Below, piece by piece: positions 32,767-41,857 of a stretch of DNA of 42,914 nt (within the stretch, counting starts at the first letter, position 1; the number at the start of each line of letters is the position of its first letter). The position numbers were made by a program, and so were the translations under genes. The notes below the pieces were generated by a model. The model was not told the origin of the DNA, searched no databases, and saw only the letters and a list, made by a program, of their open reading frames with translations. Source of the stretch: a candidate division FCPU426 bacterium (GTDB lineage: Bacteria; Oederibacteriota; Muellerivitia; Muellerivitales; Muellerivitaceae); the NCBI GenBank assembly GCA_030041545.1, contig JASHNQ010000073.1, positions 1 through 42,914 on the forward strand, given 5' to 3'.

Positions 32767-32794
32767 AAAAAAATCGAGGAGAAGCCTTTTCTCC
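32767..32794 (-). terminator. Leader terminator-like hairpin before the leftward operon
   Basis: Read on the minus strand, GGAGAA (32794-32789) pairs with TTCTCC (32783-32778) around a 5-base loop, followed by TCGA and a run of seven T at 32773-32767. It lies 64 bases upstream of the dehydrogenase start and downstream of a candidate -10 element, so it would sit in the mRNA leader and could attenuate transcription. Confidence 0.4.
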
Positions 32795-32856
32795 ATTCCT
32801 TGGCTAGGTTCTCCATGTGAAGTTGCCGCGCAATCCAACCAACACTTTTTCTTTTT

Positions 32857-32862
32857 ATTATA
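32857..32862 (-). promoter_or_regulatory. Candidate -10 box for the leftward operon
   Basis: On the minus strand a perfect TATAAT occurs here. No good -35 is visible at 16-18 bases. It would give a leader of about 150 bases containing the terminator-like hairpin. The call rests on the -10 match and the divergent layout only. Confidence 0.3.
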
Positions 32863-32979
32863 CTGTTCTTTAAGTGATTCCCCATAAGCCGATTTTCTAC
32901 CGAGTACAAAAATAAAAAATCACCCTAGTCGACTTTTGCCCTAGGAAAGTTTTGGCAAGCAATATACCGGCAATTGGAA

Positions 32980-33008
32980 TGGGAAAAGTGGCGCGAGGAC
33001 GATATAAT
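32980..33008 (+). promoter_or_regulatory. Candidate sigma70-type promoter for the rightward gene
   Basis: A perfect TATAAT at 33003-33008 is preceded, 17 bases upstream, by TGGGAA, a poor -35. The downstream start codon is 229 bases away, so a long leader is implied. Confidence 0.3.
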
Positions 33009-33236
33009 AAGCAAAATCGCCTTACTTTCATGCCCGGCGTGGATGTCTTGATATACCTTTTATTCTTTGGCTGCCGAGTTATTTGGCGGTTCTTCAAAAA
33101 TTTTTTAATCGTTCTCCATCCGAAGCTATTTCCGTCTCTGGAAATTATGAGAAACGATTGACGGATTCAAAAAAACAGGTTTTAAGATTGGAATTTCTTT
33201 GCTCCGGCCTTTTTAAAGTTTGACTGGAGGTTTTGT

Positions 33237-35468
33237 TTGCCCAAAAATAAATTTCTTTTCTTCCTTGCAATGTTCATTATGTTTTTTTGTTCCGGATTTT
33301 GCGGATTGCTTTATCAAATCGTATGGATGCGCCTGGCTTATGCCACCTACGGGGTCAACACTCCCGTCCTTTCGGTCGTCATATCCGTTTTCATGATGGG
33401 CTTGGCCCTTGGATCCTGGCTCGCGGGCATTACGGTCTCCGGGATCGTTGGAAAACTGAAAATCGCTTCGATTTTTCTTTACGCCCTCGCGGAGTTGTTG
33501 ATCGGAGTAGGCGCTTTCGCGGTGCCGAAACTTTTCGCCCTTGGCGGAGATGTCCTTTTAAAACTTGGCGAGATGGATTCTTTCAGCTATCTTCTGGCTT
33601 CCGCGATTTGTATCGTGATTTCCATCCTGCCGTGGTGCATTTTCATGGGCATGACCTTTCCGCTGATGATGTCCTACGTCAAGGAAACCGCCCCCTCCAA
33701 CACCACCAGCTTCAGCTTTCTTTACGTGGCCAACGTTTTGGGGGCCTTGGTGGGTACCTTCTTGACCGTCATCGCCTTCATTGAATTATTCGGCTTTTCA
33801 GGCGCGCTTATCATCGGGGCCGCCATCAATTTTTCCATCGCCTTTATAGGGTTCTTCCTGGGATGGTTCTCACCCCTGCCTAAGGCCAAAGCCACAGCCC
33901 TGAAAAAGGTCCGCCTGGGCCCCCAAAAGCTTCCCTTGGGGTCCCCCACCACTCAATTCATGGTGTCCCTTCTTTTCCTGACAGGTTTTTGTTCCATGGC
34001 CATGGAAGTGGTTTGGACCCGGGCTTTCATTCCCATCCTTAAAAACGAGGTTTATTCCTTCGGCATGATCCTTTTCACCTACCTCCTGTCGACCTGGCTG
34101 GGCTCCACGGTTTACAGGAAAGGATTGGCCAACGGTAAAATATATTCCAACGAGGTTCTCCTAGCTTGGTTGGCGATCAGCGGCCTTTTTCCGGTTGTCC
34201 TCAGCGATCCACGGTGCAACAAGTATGTTCTGGGCATCCTTTTCACGATCGTTCCATTCTGCGCCCTTCTGGGATATTTGACCCCTAAACTGGTGGACGA
34301 CGTGTCGCGGGGCAACCCCGAGAAAGCGGGAAAAGCCTACGCGGTGAACGTGATTGGATGCATATTGGGCCCCCTTTTCGCGTCCTATCTTTTCCTCCCC
34401 TGGCTGGGTGTGAAGCTGTCTCTGGCCTTTCTAACCCTTCCTTTCCTGATCCTCACCTTCCCGCGCCGCAAATTTCTGGTCCCGCGGGGGATGGCTCTGC
34501 CGGTCACGGCCACAGCACTCATGCTGTTCGCGGTTTTTATCAGCCAAAGCTACGAGACTTTGGAGAAGGGCATCACCCGGAGGGATTACACGGCCACGGT
34601 GATCAACAACGGAGAAGGAAGAGATCGGATGCTGTTCGTCAATGGAATCAGGATGACCTGTTTGGTCACCACCACCAAATTTATGGCTCACCTCCCCTTG
34701 TGTTTATTGGATCACAAACCGGAAAACGCCTTGACGATTTGTCTTGGGATGGGGGGAACTTTCCGATCCCTGTTAACCTGGGGGATCAAAGCAACAGCCG
34801 TCGAACTGACGCCCTCGGTAAGGGACTCTTTTGGATTCTTTTTTTCCGACGCTGAAAAACTCCTGAAGGATCCGCGCGCTAAAATCATCATCGATGATGG
34901 CCGGCGATACCTGAAACGAACGAACGAGCTTTACGACGTCATTACCGTGGACCCGCCCCCGCCGCCCCAGGCAGCGGGTTGCAGCTTGTTAATGTCCAAG
35001 GAATTTTTCGGCGCGGTCAAGTCGCACTTAAAAAAGGGAGGGATTTTCCAGATTTGGTATTACGGAGATCCTTATTTCACGGATAACGCCTTTTACCGGG
35101 CCATTCTTGAGTCCTTCCCCTATGTTAAAGTTTTTCCAAGCGATCCTCCTCAAATCGGCGGCCGTTATTTCATCGCCTCAATGGAACCCATCCAAGTCCC
35201 TCCCGTGGCTGAGCTTATCGCGAAACTTCCCCCCGCCGCCCAGGCCGACATCATGGAATGGGCCCCCCCCGGCCAGAACTTGGAAAGTTATGCAAGCCCT
35301 TATTTCAAAGGATCCTATGACGCCAAGTTCGGAAGCACCGATGAGAACGTCAATATTACCGATGATTGTCCTTACAATGAGTACTACTTCATGCGGTTTT
35401 ACCTCCCGCGTCTAACTTCCTGGATAATGGAAAGAATGAGATGGCTTAGATCACAACCCCGAGGCTAA
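33237..35468 (+). CDS. Polytopic membrane protein with spermidine-synthase-like domain
   Basis: The 743-residue protein has about twelve membrane helices to residue 440, including the SGFCGLLYQIVWMRL start typical of the spermidine-synthase-like MFS-related family, and a C-terminal Rossmann methyltransferase-type domain. There LTICLGMGGTFRSLLTWG resembles the SAM-binding loop and IIIDDGRRYLKRT matches the following acidic motif. The region that normally reads VDAYDP-like is VDPPPPPQAAGCSLL, and the catalytic acid pattern of true aminopropyltransferases is lost, so polyamine synthesis is unlikely. TTG 33237 follows GGAGG by six bases. It is divergent from the dehydrogenase operon. The family often lies near surface glycan genes; its reaction is unknown. 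Confidence 0.78.
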   Translation: MPKNKFLFFLAMFIMFFCSGFCGLLYQIVWMRLAYATYGVNTPVLSVVISVFMMGLALGSWLAGITVSGIVGKLKIASIFLYALAELLIGVGAFAVPKLFALGGDVLLKLGEMDSFSYLLASAICIVISILPWCIFMGMTFPLMMSYVKETAPSNTTSFSFLYVANVLGALVGTFLTVIAFIELFGFSGALIIGAAINFSIAFIGFFLGWFSPLPKAKATALKKVRLGPQKLPLGSPTTQFMVSLLFLTGFCSMAMEVVWTRAFIPILKNEVYSFGMILFTYLLSTWLGSTVYRKGLANGKIYSNEVLLAWLAISGLFPVVLSDPRCNKYVLGILFTIVPFCALLGYLTPKLVDDVSRGNPEKAGKAYAVNVIGCILGPLFASYLFLPWLGVKLSLAFLTLPFLILTFPRRKFLVPRGMALPVTATALMLFAVFISQSYETLEKGITRRDYTATVINNGEGRDRMLFVNGIRMTCLVTTTKFMAHLPLCLLDHKPENALTICLGMGGTFRSLLTWGIKATAVELTPSVRDSFGFFFSDAEKLLKDPRAKIIIDDGRRYLKRTNELYDVITVDPPPPPQAAGCSLLMSKEFFGAVKSHLKKGGIFQIWYYGDPYFTDNAFYRAILESFPYVKVFPSDPPQIGGRYFIASMEPIQVPPVAELIAKLPPAAQADIMEWAPPGQNLESYASPYFKGSYDAKFGSTDENVNITDDCPYNEYYFMRFYLPRLTSWIMERMRWLRSQPRG

Positions 35469-35475
35469 ACCTCAA

Positions 35476-35513
35476 GCTTTATCAGTTTTCCAGGGGTTTC
35501 AAGTTGATAAAGC
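35476..35513. repeat. Short inverted repeat after the SpeE-like gene
   Basis: GCTTTATCA at 35476-35484 pairs with TGATAAAGC at 35505-35513 around a 20-base loop, eight bases after the stop. No T-run follows, so it is at best an mRNA-stabilising or Rho-assisted end structure. Confidence 0.4.
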
Positions 35514-35539
35514 GGCCGCCGTTTCGCGGTGAAAAACCT

Positions 35540-35568
35540 TTGCGGCTGGCATACGGATGTTATATTAT
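35540..35568 (+). promoter_or_regulatory. Candidate sigma70-type promoter for the propeller/GT-C operon
   Basis: TTGCGG at 35540-35545 and TATTAT at 35563-35568 are 17 bases apart, fair matches to the sigma70 consensus. The site lies in the 245-base gap before the anchored propeller gene and would give a leader of about 140 bases. Confidence 0.38.
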
Positions 35569-35713
35569 CTGCTGCTGAAAATTAGGATTCGTTTAAGGGA
35601 CTTTATCCTTGAGAATGGTTTTTAGGGAGTTTTTGAAAGGATTTTGAAACCGAAACAATTTCGGGCAGACATTTCATTTTGACCGTCTAAAACCTGTTTC
35701 TAACGGAGGATTT

Positions 35714-36727
35714 ATGCCGCCGCGTAAAAAAGCAAGCCGTGCCGCCTCCCCCAAATTAAGCCGGAGGCCGGCGAGGTCCGCCCCGGCCGGGGTCGACCCC
35801 ACCGGATGGGGTAAAACCATCATTTGGATCCTCATTGGCATTGTGGCAGTGGTTTTTGCCGTGGAATCCCTCAACCTGTTCCACGGCGAAGTCGTCAAGG
35901 ATTTCCAAGTCCGGTATCTTTCCACGATCGGAAGCCAGAGCAAGTGCGGAGTGATCAATGCCTGGGGAGTGGGACCGGTGGGCAAGGACAAGATCATGGT
36001 CGTGGACCAGGAACACGACCGGATCCTGGTTTTCGACCGCCAGGGAAACTGCCTCAAAAGCTGGGGGAAATTAGGGTTGGGCTCCAAGGAATACCATGAG
36101 CCATCCGGATTAACCTCGGACGACCAGGGCAACGGCTATGTCATCGATACCTGGGGCAATGCCATCAAGGGCTATGACGAAAACGGCAAGGAAATCCTGA
36201 ACGTCTCCCTCACCAATGGTAATTTTTACGGCCCCCGGGGAATCGGTTTTGACGGGAAAAATTTCGCCATCGCCGACACGGGAAGCCAAAATTTGAAGAT
36301 CGTCGGCCGAGATGGCCGGGTACAGACTGTCTGGGGAGGGTTAGGCAAGGAACCCGGACAATTCCAGGGGCTCTTGGACGTTGTTTGCGACGAAAAAGGC
36401 GATTATTTCGTCGCGGACTCAGATAACGACCGCGTCCAATGGCTTGACCAGGACGGCAAGGTGGTCAAGATTTTTAAATGCAAGGCTCCTGTGCCTGCCG
36501 TGGCCCTGGACAAGGAGGGGCGCCTTTACATCTCCACCGCCACGGGCACGGGATCCAGTTGCGTCAAAGCCTACAGCCTGAAGGACGGCTACTTGGGAGA
36601 CCTCAAAGACGATAAAGGGCGTCTGGTTTCCGGCGGCCGTGGCCTGGCCGTGACCCCGGATGATGTTCTCCTGATCGCGGGAGGAGACAGTGTGGGCCTG
36701 TACCAACTGCCGTCGGTCGCTCCTTAG
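35714..36727 (+). CDS. Membrane-anchored NHL-type beta-propeller
   Basis: A 337-residue protein with a basic, Pro/Ala/Arg-rich N-terminus (about 32 residues), one membrane helix (TIIWILIGIVAVVFAV) and an extracytoplasmic beta-propeller of NHL-type blades such as IMVVDQEHDRILVF, GYVIDTWGNAIKGY and YFVADSDNDRVQWL. A GGAGG ribosome site precedes ATG 35714. It heads the operon of tandem GT-C-like genes, whose products share the same type of basic, disordered N-terminus. It may hold an acceptor or scaffold the transferases at the membrane. Unlike the secreted propeller at 17741, the blades are more divergent. Confidence 0.75.
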   Translation: MPPRKKASRAASPKLSRRPARSAPAGVDPTGWGKTIIWILIGIVAVVFAVESLNLFHGEVVKDFQVRYLSTIGSQSKCGVINAWGVGPVGKDKIMVVDQEHDRILVFDRQGNCLKSWGKLGLGSKEYHEPSGLTSDDQGNGYVIDTWGNAIKGYDENGKEILNVSLTNGNFYGPRGIGFDGKNFAIADTGSQNLKIVGRDGRVQTVWGGLGKEPGQFQGLLDVVCDEKGDYFVADSDNDRVQWLDQDGKVVKIFKCKAPVPAVALDKEGRLYISTATGTGSSCVKAYSLKDGYLGDLKDDKGRLVSGGRGLAVTPDDVLLIAGGDSVGLYQLPSVAP

Positions 36728-36758
36728 GGGAAAGAGATATTGAAGGCGGTTCCCACAC

Positions 36759-39251
36759 TTGGCCCAACGTAAACAAAACCCCCCCCGGCCCGTCCGCCGG
36801 CCTTCCCGGCGCGGGAAGGCCTCCCGCTCCTTCAAGATTTCCCACTCCCCGTCCAAGGCCTTCCCGCCGGAAGCCCATTTACTTTTATTGTTGGGGTTTC
36901 TCCTGGTTGTAGCGGTTTTCCTGCAATATGAACCGTTCCAATGGCTGGGTAGCCCCCTCCACCTGCCGTTGGACCACCTGCGTTTTCTCCTGGAACTGGC
37001 CGCCCTGCTCTTGTTCCTGGGTTTTTTCCTGGGACTCCAGGGCTTGCCCGACAAGACACCCCTCCCCGATCTCCCGCGTTGGGCCGCCTATCCCTTGCTG
37101 CTGTCCGTCCTGGCCTTGACAGCCTTCCTCCGGTTCTACCGAGCCGACCAAGCCATGGGCCGTTATTGGGACGATCCGGCTATTTGCATCATTGATCCCT
37201 GCAACATCGTCCAGCTCCACATTTTCCGCATCGATTTCGCCATCGGCCACCGGGAGCCCCTTTACCCTTATTTGGCCGCGGGGGTTTGGTGGTTTTTCCC
37301 CCAAATGAAGGCCTTGGTGGTGGAAAGGCTTTCCTCCACGCTTTTCGACGTGGGGGCCGTGTGGGTGTTCTACCGCTTGGGGAGGGAAGTGGCGGGCCAA
37401 AGGCTGGCGGGCCTTTTTTTCGCCGCCCTGGGCGCGGTCAGCAAGCCCATGATCATGCAAAACCTCACGGGAATGCCGGGCCTTATCCTCCCTTTCATCA
37501 TCGGAATGGTGATGTGGTTCCAATTCCGGCTTTTCCGCAAACCGGATTTGCCCCATTTTCTCCAATGGGGCTTCCTGTTGGGGTTCGGCTTTTATACTTA
37601 CATCGCCTACCGCCCTTGGGCGCTTTTCCTGGCTTTTTTATCCCTGGTTTGGATCGTTTTCAGGCCGAAAGAACAAGCCATCCAAGCCTCCGGTCAGCGG
37701 GCCTCCGGACGCCTTTCCCCTGCGGTTCATTGGGCTTTCCGGGCCCTTTTGGCCCTGGGAATGGCGGGAGTTTTTCTTTTCCTTTTGGACCGGATGTTCG
37801 TGGTGTTTTACGACAACCCCGTTTCCAAGCTTTGGAGAATGAACGTTTGGGTATGGCTGCTCCTCCAAGCCGTCTTTTTCGCCGCCTTGGGGTATTTCTA
37901 CCTCCGCACCCAGGGTAAGGAAAGATTGGTGGTGGCTTGGGGCCTGGCCGTCCTCCTGACGGGTTTTTTGGTTTATCCCCTGGCCATGAACGCGGAAATT
38001 GGGATTAAAATCCAGGATAACCGGATCCATTTCCATAACCTCAAGGAAATGACGGACCAGTTCGTCAGCTGGATAAGGTTTTTGTTCTATACCGGGGACG
38101 ACCGGTCGGACATGAACGTGGAAGGCGATCCCTTTTTCGACTGTCCCGCGGCGGCGCTGGCTTTCGCTGGGTTGGTCTTCACCGCGGCCCGCCCCTCTTG
38201 GCCCAAGCTTTTCCTCCTGCTTTGCGCTTTCACGGGATCGGTGGGCCGGATCCTCACCGTGGACCCAACCAGCGCCAAGGTCCTGGGATCCCTACCCGCC
38301 CTGCTTTTGCTGCCCTCTTGGGGGCTGTCGGCCTGGGTTTCGGCCTCCTTCACCGGCACTTGGAAAAGGAAATGGGTGGGAATCCTCCTGTCGGCCGGGC
38401 TGGCGGCTTTCTGGGCCTGGGAAGGTTACGGAAGTTTTGAACGGGTTTACGTCAAATGGTGGAACATCCTGCGGCCCGACATCCTTGTTTCCCGCGAAAT
38501 ATCCGACCTGCTGCCCACCAAGCGGGTCTACATGGGGGTTTACAACGGAATGGGCTTTGCCTCCCCGGCCGTGGAGAGCGTCATCCACGACGGGGAACCC
38601 CTTTATTTGCTGCAAAAAACCAACGTGATCGATGTCTTGCCGGAGGAAACCCGCAAGGATGTGGTCGTCCTGATTGACGGGCTGGACAGGGAATGGGCCC
38701 CGATCCTGAAAAAGGATTTTCCGAAAGCCCAGTGGCTGCCGCGATGGGAGTATTACCAAAACCCGAATGACATCCCATGCCTTGAGGACGTGGTGATTCC
38801 CGCGAAGGACATCCCGGAAAAACCGGGGAAAATCTTCATGTTCCGGGTGGCGCCGAACAAGAACTGGCTCCGCCGGGTTTACGAAACCTATTATGGCCTT
38901 GGCCGCGGCATGATTTCCTACGAGGACGCCAGCTCCACCTTGAATCCCTTTCCAACGGGATGGGGGGGGCGCTCGGCTTCGGCGGAAGGGGATTGGGAGG
39001 CCCCAGCCGACGGCGATTACACCTTTTCCGCCAACACCCCCAATCCGGTCCAGGTATGGGTGGATGGAAAGCTGGCCCTGTCCTCCATCACGGCCGATTG
39101 GGTCAAGCCCCGCCTGGTTTCCCATACCCTTTTCCTCACGAAAGGGACCCACCACGTGCGTTATGTGACCTTCATGAGGGTGGATGCCTGGTTTGACCGG
39201 GTGACCCTACAAAACAAAAAAACCGGCTACCAGTCCGTTTTAGGCGAATAA
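36759..39251 (+). CDS. GT-C-like membrane glycosyltransferase, tandem paralogue A
   Basis: An 830-residue protein with a basic N-terminal tail, about eleven membrane helices (roughly 41-600) and a soluble C-terminal part. The first large loop has RYWDDP (Asp138 and Asp139) and GHREPLYPYLAAG (Arg165-Glu-Pro), a GT39/PMT-type arrangement in which an acidic residue is catalytic. After YYGLGRGMISYED comes a beta-sandwich (EGDWEAPADGDYTF, VQVWVDGKLAL, LTKGTHHVRYV) like PA14. The same pieces recur in the next gene, showing tandem duplication. The TTG at 36759 is a weak start; AAGGCGG lies about nine bases upstream. It probably transfers a lipid-linked sugar to a surface polymer or protein; the donor is unknown. 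Confidence 0.75.
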   Translation: MAQRKQNPPRPVRRPSRRGKASRSFKISHSPSKAFPPEAHLLLLLGFLLVVAVFLQYEPFQWLGSPLHLPLDHLRFLLELAALLLFLGFFLGLQGLPDKTPLPDLPRWAAYPLLLSVLALTAFLRFYRADQAMGRYWDDPAICIIDPCNIVQLHIFRIDFAIGHREPLYPYLAAGVWWFFPQMKALVVERLSSTLFDVGAVWVFYRLGREVAGQRLAGLFFAALGAVSKPMIMQNLTGMPGLILPFIIGMVMWFQFRLFRKPDLPHFLQWGFLLGFGFYTYIAYRPWALFLAFLSLVWIVFRPKEQAIQASGQRASGRLSPAVHWAFRALLALGMAGVFLFLLDRMFVVFYDNPVSKLWRMNVWVWLLLQAVFFAALGYFYLRTQGKERLVVAWGLAVLLTGFLVYPLAMNAEIGIKIQDNRIHFHNLKEMTDQFVSWIRFLFYTGDDRSDMNVEGDPFFDCPAAALAFAGLVFTAARPSWPKLFLLLCAFTGSVGRILTVDPTSAKVLGSLPALLLLPSWGLSAWVSASFTGTWKRKWVGILLSAGLAAFWAWEGYGSFERVYVKWWNILRPDILVSREISDLLPTKRVYMGVYNGMGFASPAVESVIHDGEPLYLLQKTNVIDVLPEETRKDVVVLIDGLDREWAPILKKDFPKAQWLPRWEYYQNPNDIPCLEDVVIPAKDIPEKPGKIFMFRVAPNKNWLRRVYETYYGLGRGMISYEDASSTLNPFPTGWGGRSASAEGDWEAPADGDYTFSANTPNPVQVWVDGKLALSSITADWVKPRLVSHTLFLTKGTHHVRYVTFMRVDAWFDRVTLQNKKTGYQSVLGE

Positions 39252-39266
39252 TATTTAAGGAATCCG

Positions 39267-41855
39267 ATGGTCCCAAGGAAAAAAAAGCTTAAAACCAAAC
39301 TTTCCCCACGAAAGGCCGATTCCTCCCGGCTCCGCCGGAAATCCGGGAAAGCCGCCCTTTCCCCGGCCAAGCTTTCGGCCAAGGATAAACCCGTTCCCCT
39401 CGGCGCGGACCGGTTCGGCTACCTCGTGGCCGCCTTTTTCACGGTCATGGCGGGCCTCCTGGCCCTGCCCAACTACAACCTTCTTTTCTATCCCGGCAAC
39501 GCGTTCATCAAAAATCAAATCCAGGTATTCCCCCCCACTAATTGGTTCGCCCACCTTCCGGCAACACCCCTGATCCTCATCGGCTTTATCGCCCTTGCGG
39601 CCCTCTTCCGTATGATCCCCCCGGTTCCGGAAGGGGGATGGGACATCCCGGTTGGGCCGGCCCGGGCCGGATTCTGGTTCTTCATGGCCCTGGGGGCCTA
39701 CCTGCGCCTGGAAAACCCACACCAGCCGGTGGGCTTTTTTTGGGACGACCACTACACCATCGACTCGGACATCCGGAACATGCTGGACTTCCACAAGTTT
39801 TATTTCCTTTTCCCGGTGGGATGGCGGGAGCCCCTTTTTCCCTACCTCTCGGCTTTCCTCTGGCTTTTTGATTCCCACGCCACGGGCCAAGTGGTCGTGC
39901 TGCTGGCGGATGTCCTCATCGACATGGCGGCCCTCTGGCTTTTCTACCTGATCGGCAAGGAAATCGGGGGCCGGCGGATGGGCCTGCTGCTTTTGGCCCT
40001 GGGGGCCATCTGCAAGACCATGGTCATGGTGTGCAAATTCGAATACGGGAACAATACCTGCGTCCTGGCCAGCGCGGCGGCCATGCTTTTTTCCCTGAGG
40101 CTCCTCAAGAAACCCGGACTCAAACATTTCATGGAATGGGGCGCGGCCCTGGGCTTCGGGGCCTTCGCCTACGTCCCCTTCCGCCCTTGGACGCCCGTCT
40201 TCCTGGGAGCGGCCTGGCTTTGGGTGCTCAGCGATAAAAAAGAACGGCGGTTCGACGCCTACCGCCTGGCGCTGGGGCCGGGCCTGCTCCTGGCCTGGGC
40301 CTTCTTGTTCATCTACAAGAATTCCTTCCTGCCGGAGGAGAGCGGATGGGTGCGCTTCCTATCCGGGCCCGGGGCCGTGGCGGCGGGGCTGGCCCTGGCC
40401 TCCAGCTACGGGAGGGTGTTCCTGGAGGAAAAAAAGAAAGGCTTCAGCAAACTCTTCGGATGGGCCACGGGAGCCTTCGTGACGGCCCTGATCATGGCGC
40501 CTTTTTATCTCCACCCGCATTATTCCGAGCACGTGGCCGACATCTCCGCCTTCAGCGCCAAGTTCACGGCGCCGGGCCAAGGCTGGCGAAAGGTCTGGGA
40601 AAACACTTCCTTCACGTGGAAACTGCTGTTCGGCCAAGTGGACCACGTTTCCCGCCTTCCGGCCATCGGGGACTCCCTTTACGAGTTCGGGGTGGCCGCC
40701 TGCGCCCTCCTGGGGCTGGCTTATTTCATCGCCCGCCCGGGGTGGCTTCCGGCCTTTGTCGTATCGCTGTTTTTCATCAGCACGGTGGGGGGCATCCTCT
40801 CCAACGGGCCCCATTCGTTCCGCTACGTGATCTGCGACCTGCCCCTGCTCTTGACCGGGGCCTGGGGTTTGAACCGGCTTTGGCTGGCGGCCTTGCAGGC
40901 CTTCCCGGTCCGTTGGATCAACGGGGCCGTGGCCCTGGCCTTCCTGGCTTTCCTGGGCTGGGAGACGGGGGAGAACCATAAATTGACCTGGGAATGGATG
41001 GGCCAGGAAGCCCAAAACACCATCGTTTGGGACCAGGCCCGGCGGGAAATGCCGGACCACCGGGTTTACCTCGTGCAGCATGATCCGGGTTTCTACGCCG
41101 CCTGCGCCATGGAGGTGCTGGCCGACCAATCGGACCTGTTCCAAGCCGCCGACAGCAACAGCATCGATTTGACCCCCGATGAGAAGGGAAAAGACCTCGC
41201 GGTTTTGGTCTCTGGGAAGGATACGGACGGACAGAAAAAAATCGAATCCGAGTTTCCCGGGATCGTATGGAACAAAAAATCCTATTACCTGCAGTCGGAC
41301 GATGATATCCCCTACTTGTGGTGGACGGAGATTCCCTTCGACCGGATACCCACGGACGAGAAGGCCTATTTCCACGTCCGGCGGGTTTCCCCCTGGACGT
41401 GGCGGCGCCGCTGCTACGGTTATTACGGGCTCGGCCGCGGGCTGGTCCTTTACGAAGACCGGGTGACCCGGTGGAACGACAACCTCCCGCCCCGGTCCCT
41501 GATCGACTGGAACAACTCCATGCGGGTAGAGGGCGATTGGAACGTCACCGCCGCTGGTTCCTATAAACTGGCGCTGCGTACCGGCAACGTGCTTTGGTTT
41601 TTCCTGGACGGCAAAAAAGTGATGGAAGTGACCCCGGAGGGGGGCGGAAGGCGAACCTGCCAGGTGTCGCTGGAGAGGGGAACCCACCACGTGGAACTGG
41701 TCACGGCCTTCGCCGCCGAACACCAGGTCCCCACCGTCTATGTGACCGCGCCCGGAAGCGGAACCGAACAGCCGCTGGACGAATTGGCGGCCAGCACCGC
41801 CCCGCCGGTGGATCTCCCCGCCGCCGTTTCCACTCCCGCGCCGGAGGCGAAGTAA
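39267..41855 (+). CDS. GT-C-like membrane glycosyltransferase, tandem paralogue B
   Basis: An 862-residue paralogue of the preceding gene: basic N-terminal tail (KKKLKTKLSPRKADSSRLRR), membrane helices, FFWDDHYTID (Asp160, Asp161), GWREPLFPYLSAF (Arg187-Glu-Pro), and in the C-terminal part YYGLGRGLVLYED followed by a PA14-like sandwich (VEGDWNVTAAGSYKLAL, LWFFLDGKKVM, LERGTHHVELVTAF). A Pro/Ala/Thr-rich tail ends the protein. ATG 39267 follows AAGGAA. It starts 15 bases after paralogue A and its stop is two bases before paralogue C. Divergence of the loop around the REP motif suggests that each copy has its own acceptor or donor. Confidence 0.78.
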   Translation: MVPRKKKLKTKLSPRKADSSRLRRKSGKAALSPAKLSAKDKPVPLGADRFGYLVAAFFTVMAGLLALPNYNLLFYPGNAFIKNQIQVFPPTNWFAHLPATPLILIGFIALAALFRMIPPVPEGGWDIPVGPARAGFWFFMALGAYLRLENPHQPVGFFWDDHYTIDSDIRNMLDFHKFYFLFPVGWREPLFPYLSAFLWLFDSHATGQVVVLLADVLIDMAALWLFYLIGKEIGGRRMGLLLLALGAICKTMVMVCKFEYGNNTCVLASAAAMLFSLRLLKKPGLKHFMEWGAALGFGAFAYVPFRPWTPVFLGAAWLWVLSDKKERRFDAYRLALGPGLLLAWAFLFIYKNSFLPEESGWVRFLSGPGAVAAGLALASSYGRVFLEEKKKGFSKLFGWATGAFVTALIMAPFYLHPHYSEHVADISAFSAKFTAPGQGWRKVWENTSFTWKLLFGQVDHVSRLPAIGDSLYEFGVAACALLGLAYFIARPGWLPAFVVSLFFISTVGGILSNGPHSFRYVICDLPLLLTGAWGLNRLWLAALQAFPVRWINGAVALAFLAFLGWETGENHKLTWEWMGQEAQNTIVWDQARREMPDHRVYLVQHDPGFYAACAMEVLADQSDLFQAADSNSIDLTPDEKGKDLAVLVSGKDTDGQKKIESEFPGIVWNKKSYYLQSDDDIPYLWWTEIPFDRIPTDEKAYFHVRRVSPWTWRRRCYGYYGLGRGLVLYEDRVTRWNDNLPPRSLIDWNNSMRVEGDWNVTAAGSYKLALRTGNVLWFFLDGKKVMEVTPEGGGRRTCQVSLERGTHHVELVTAFAAEHQVPTVYVTAPGSGTEQPLDELAASTAPPVDLPAAVSTPAPEAK

Positions 41856-41857
41856 CC

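Larger units (their letters stand above)
32704..33236. other. AT-rich 533-bp divergent intergenic region
   Basis: This gap separates the leftward dehydrogenase operon from the rightward membrane/SpeE-like gene. I see no convincing gene in it; a 69-codon frame from 32952 has no ribosome site or recognisable features. It holds a leader hairpin for the minus strand and candidate -10 boxes on both strands, which fits a shared divergent promoter region. Confidence 0.55.

Noticed and set aside
32952-33161. 69-codon frame in the divergent gap
   Set aside because: It lacks a ribosome site, overlaps the candidate promoter and shows no family features; the hydrophobic run is probably chance in AT-rich DNA.
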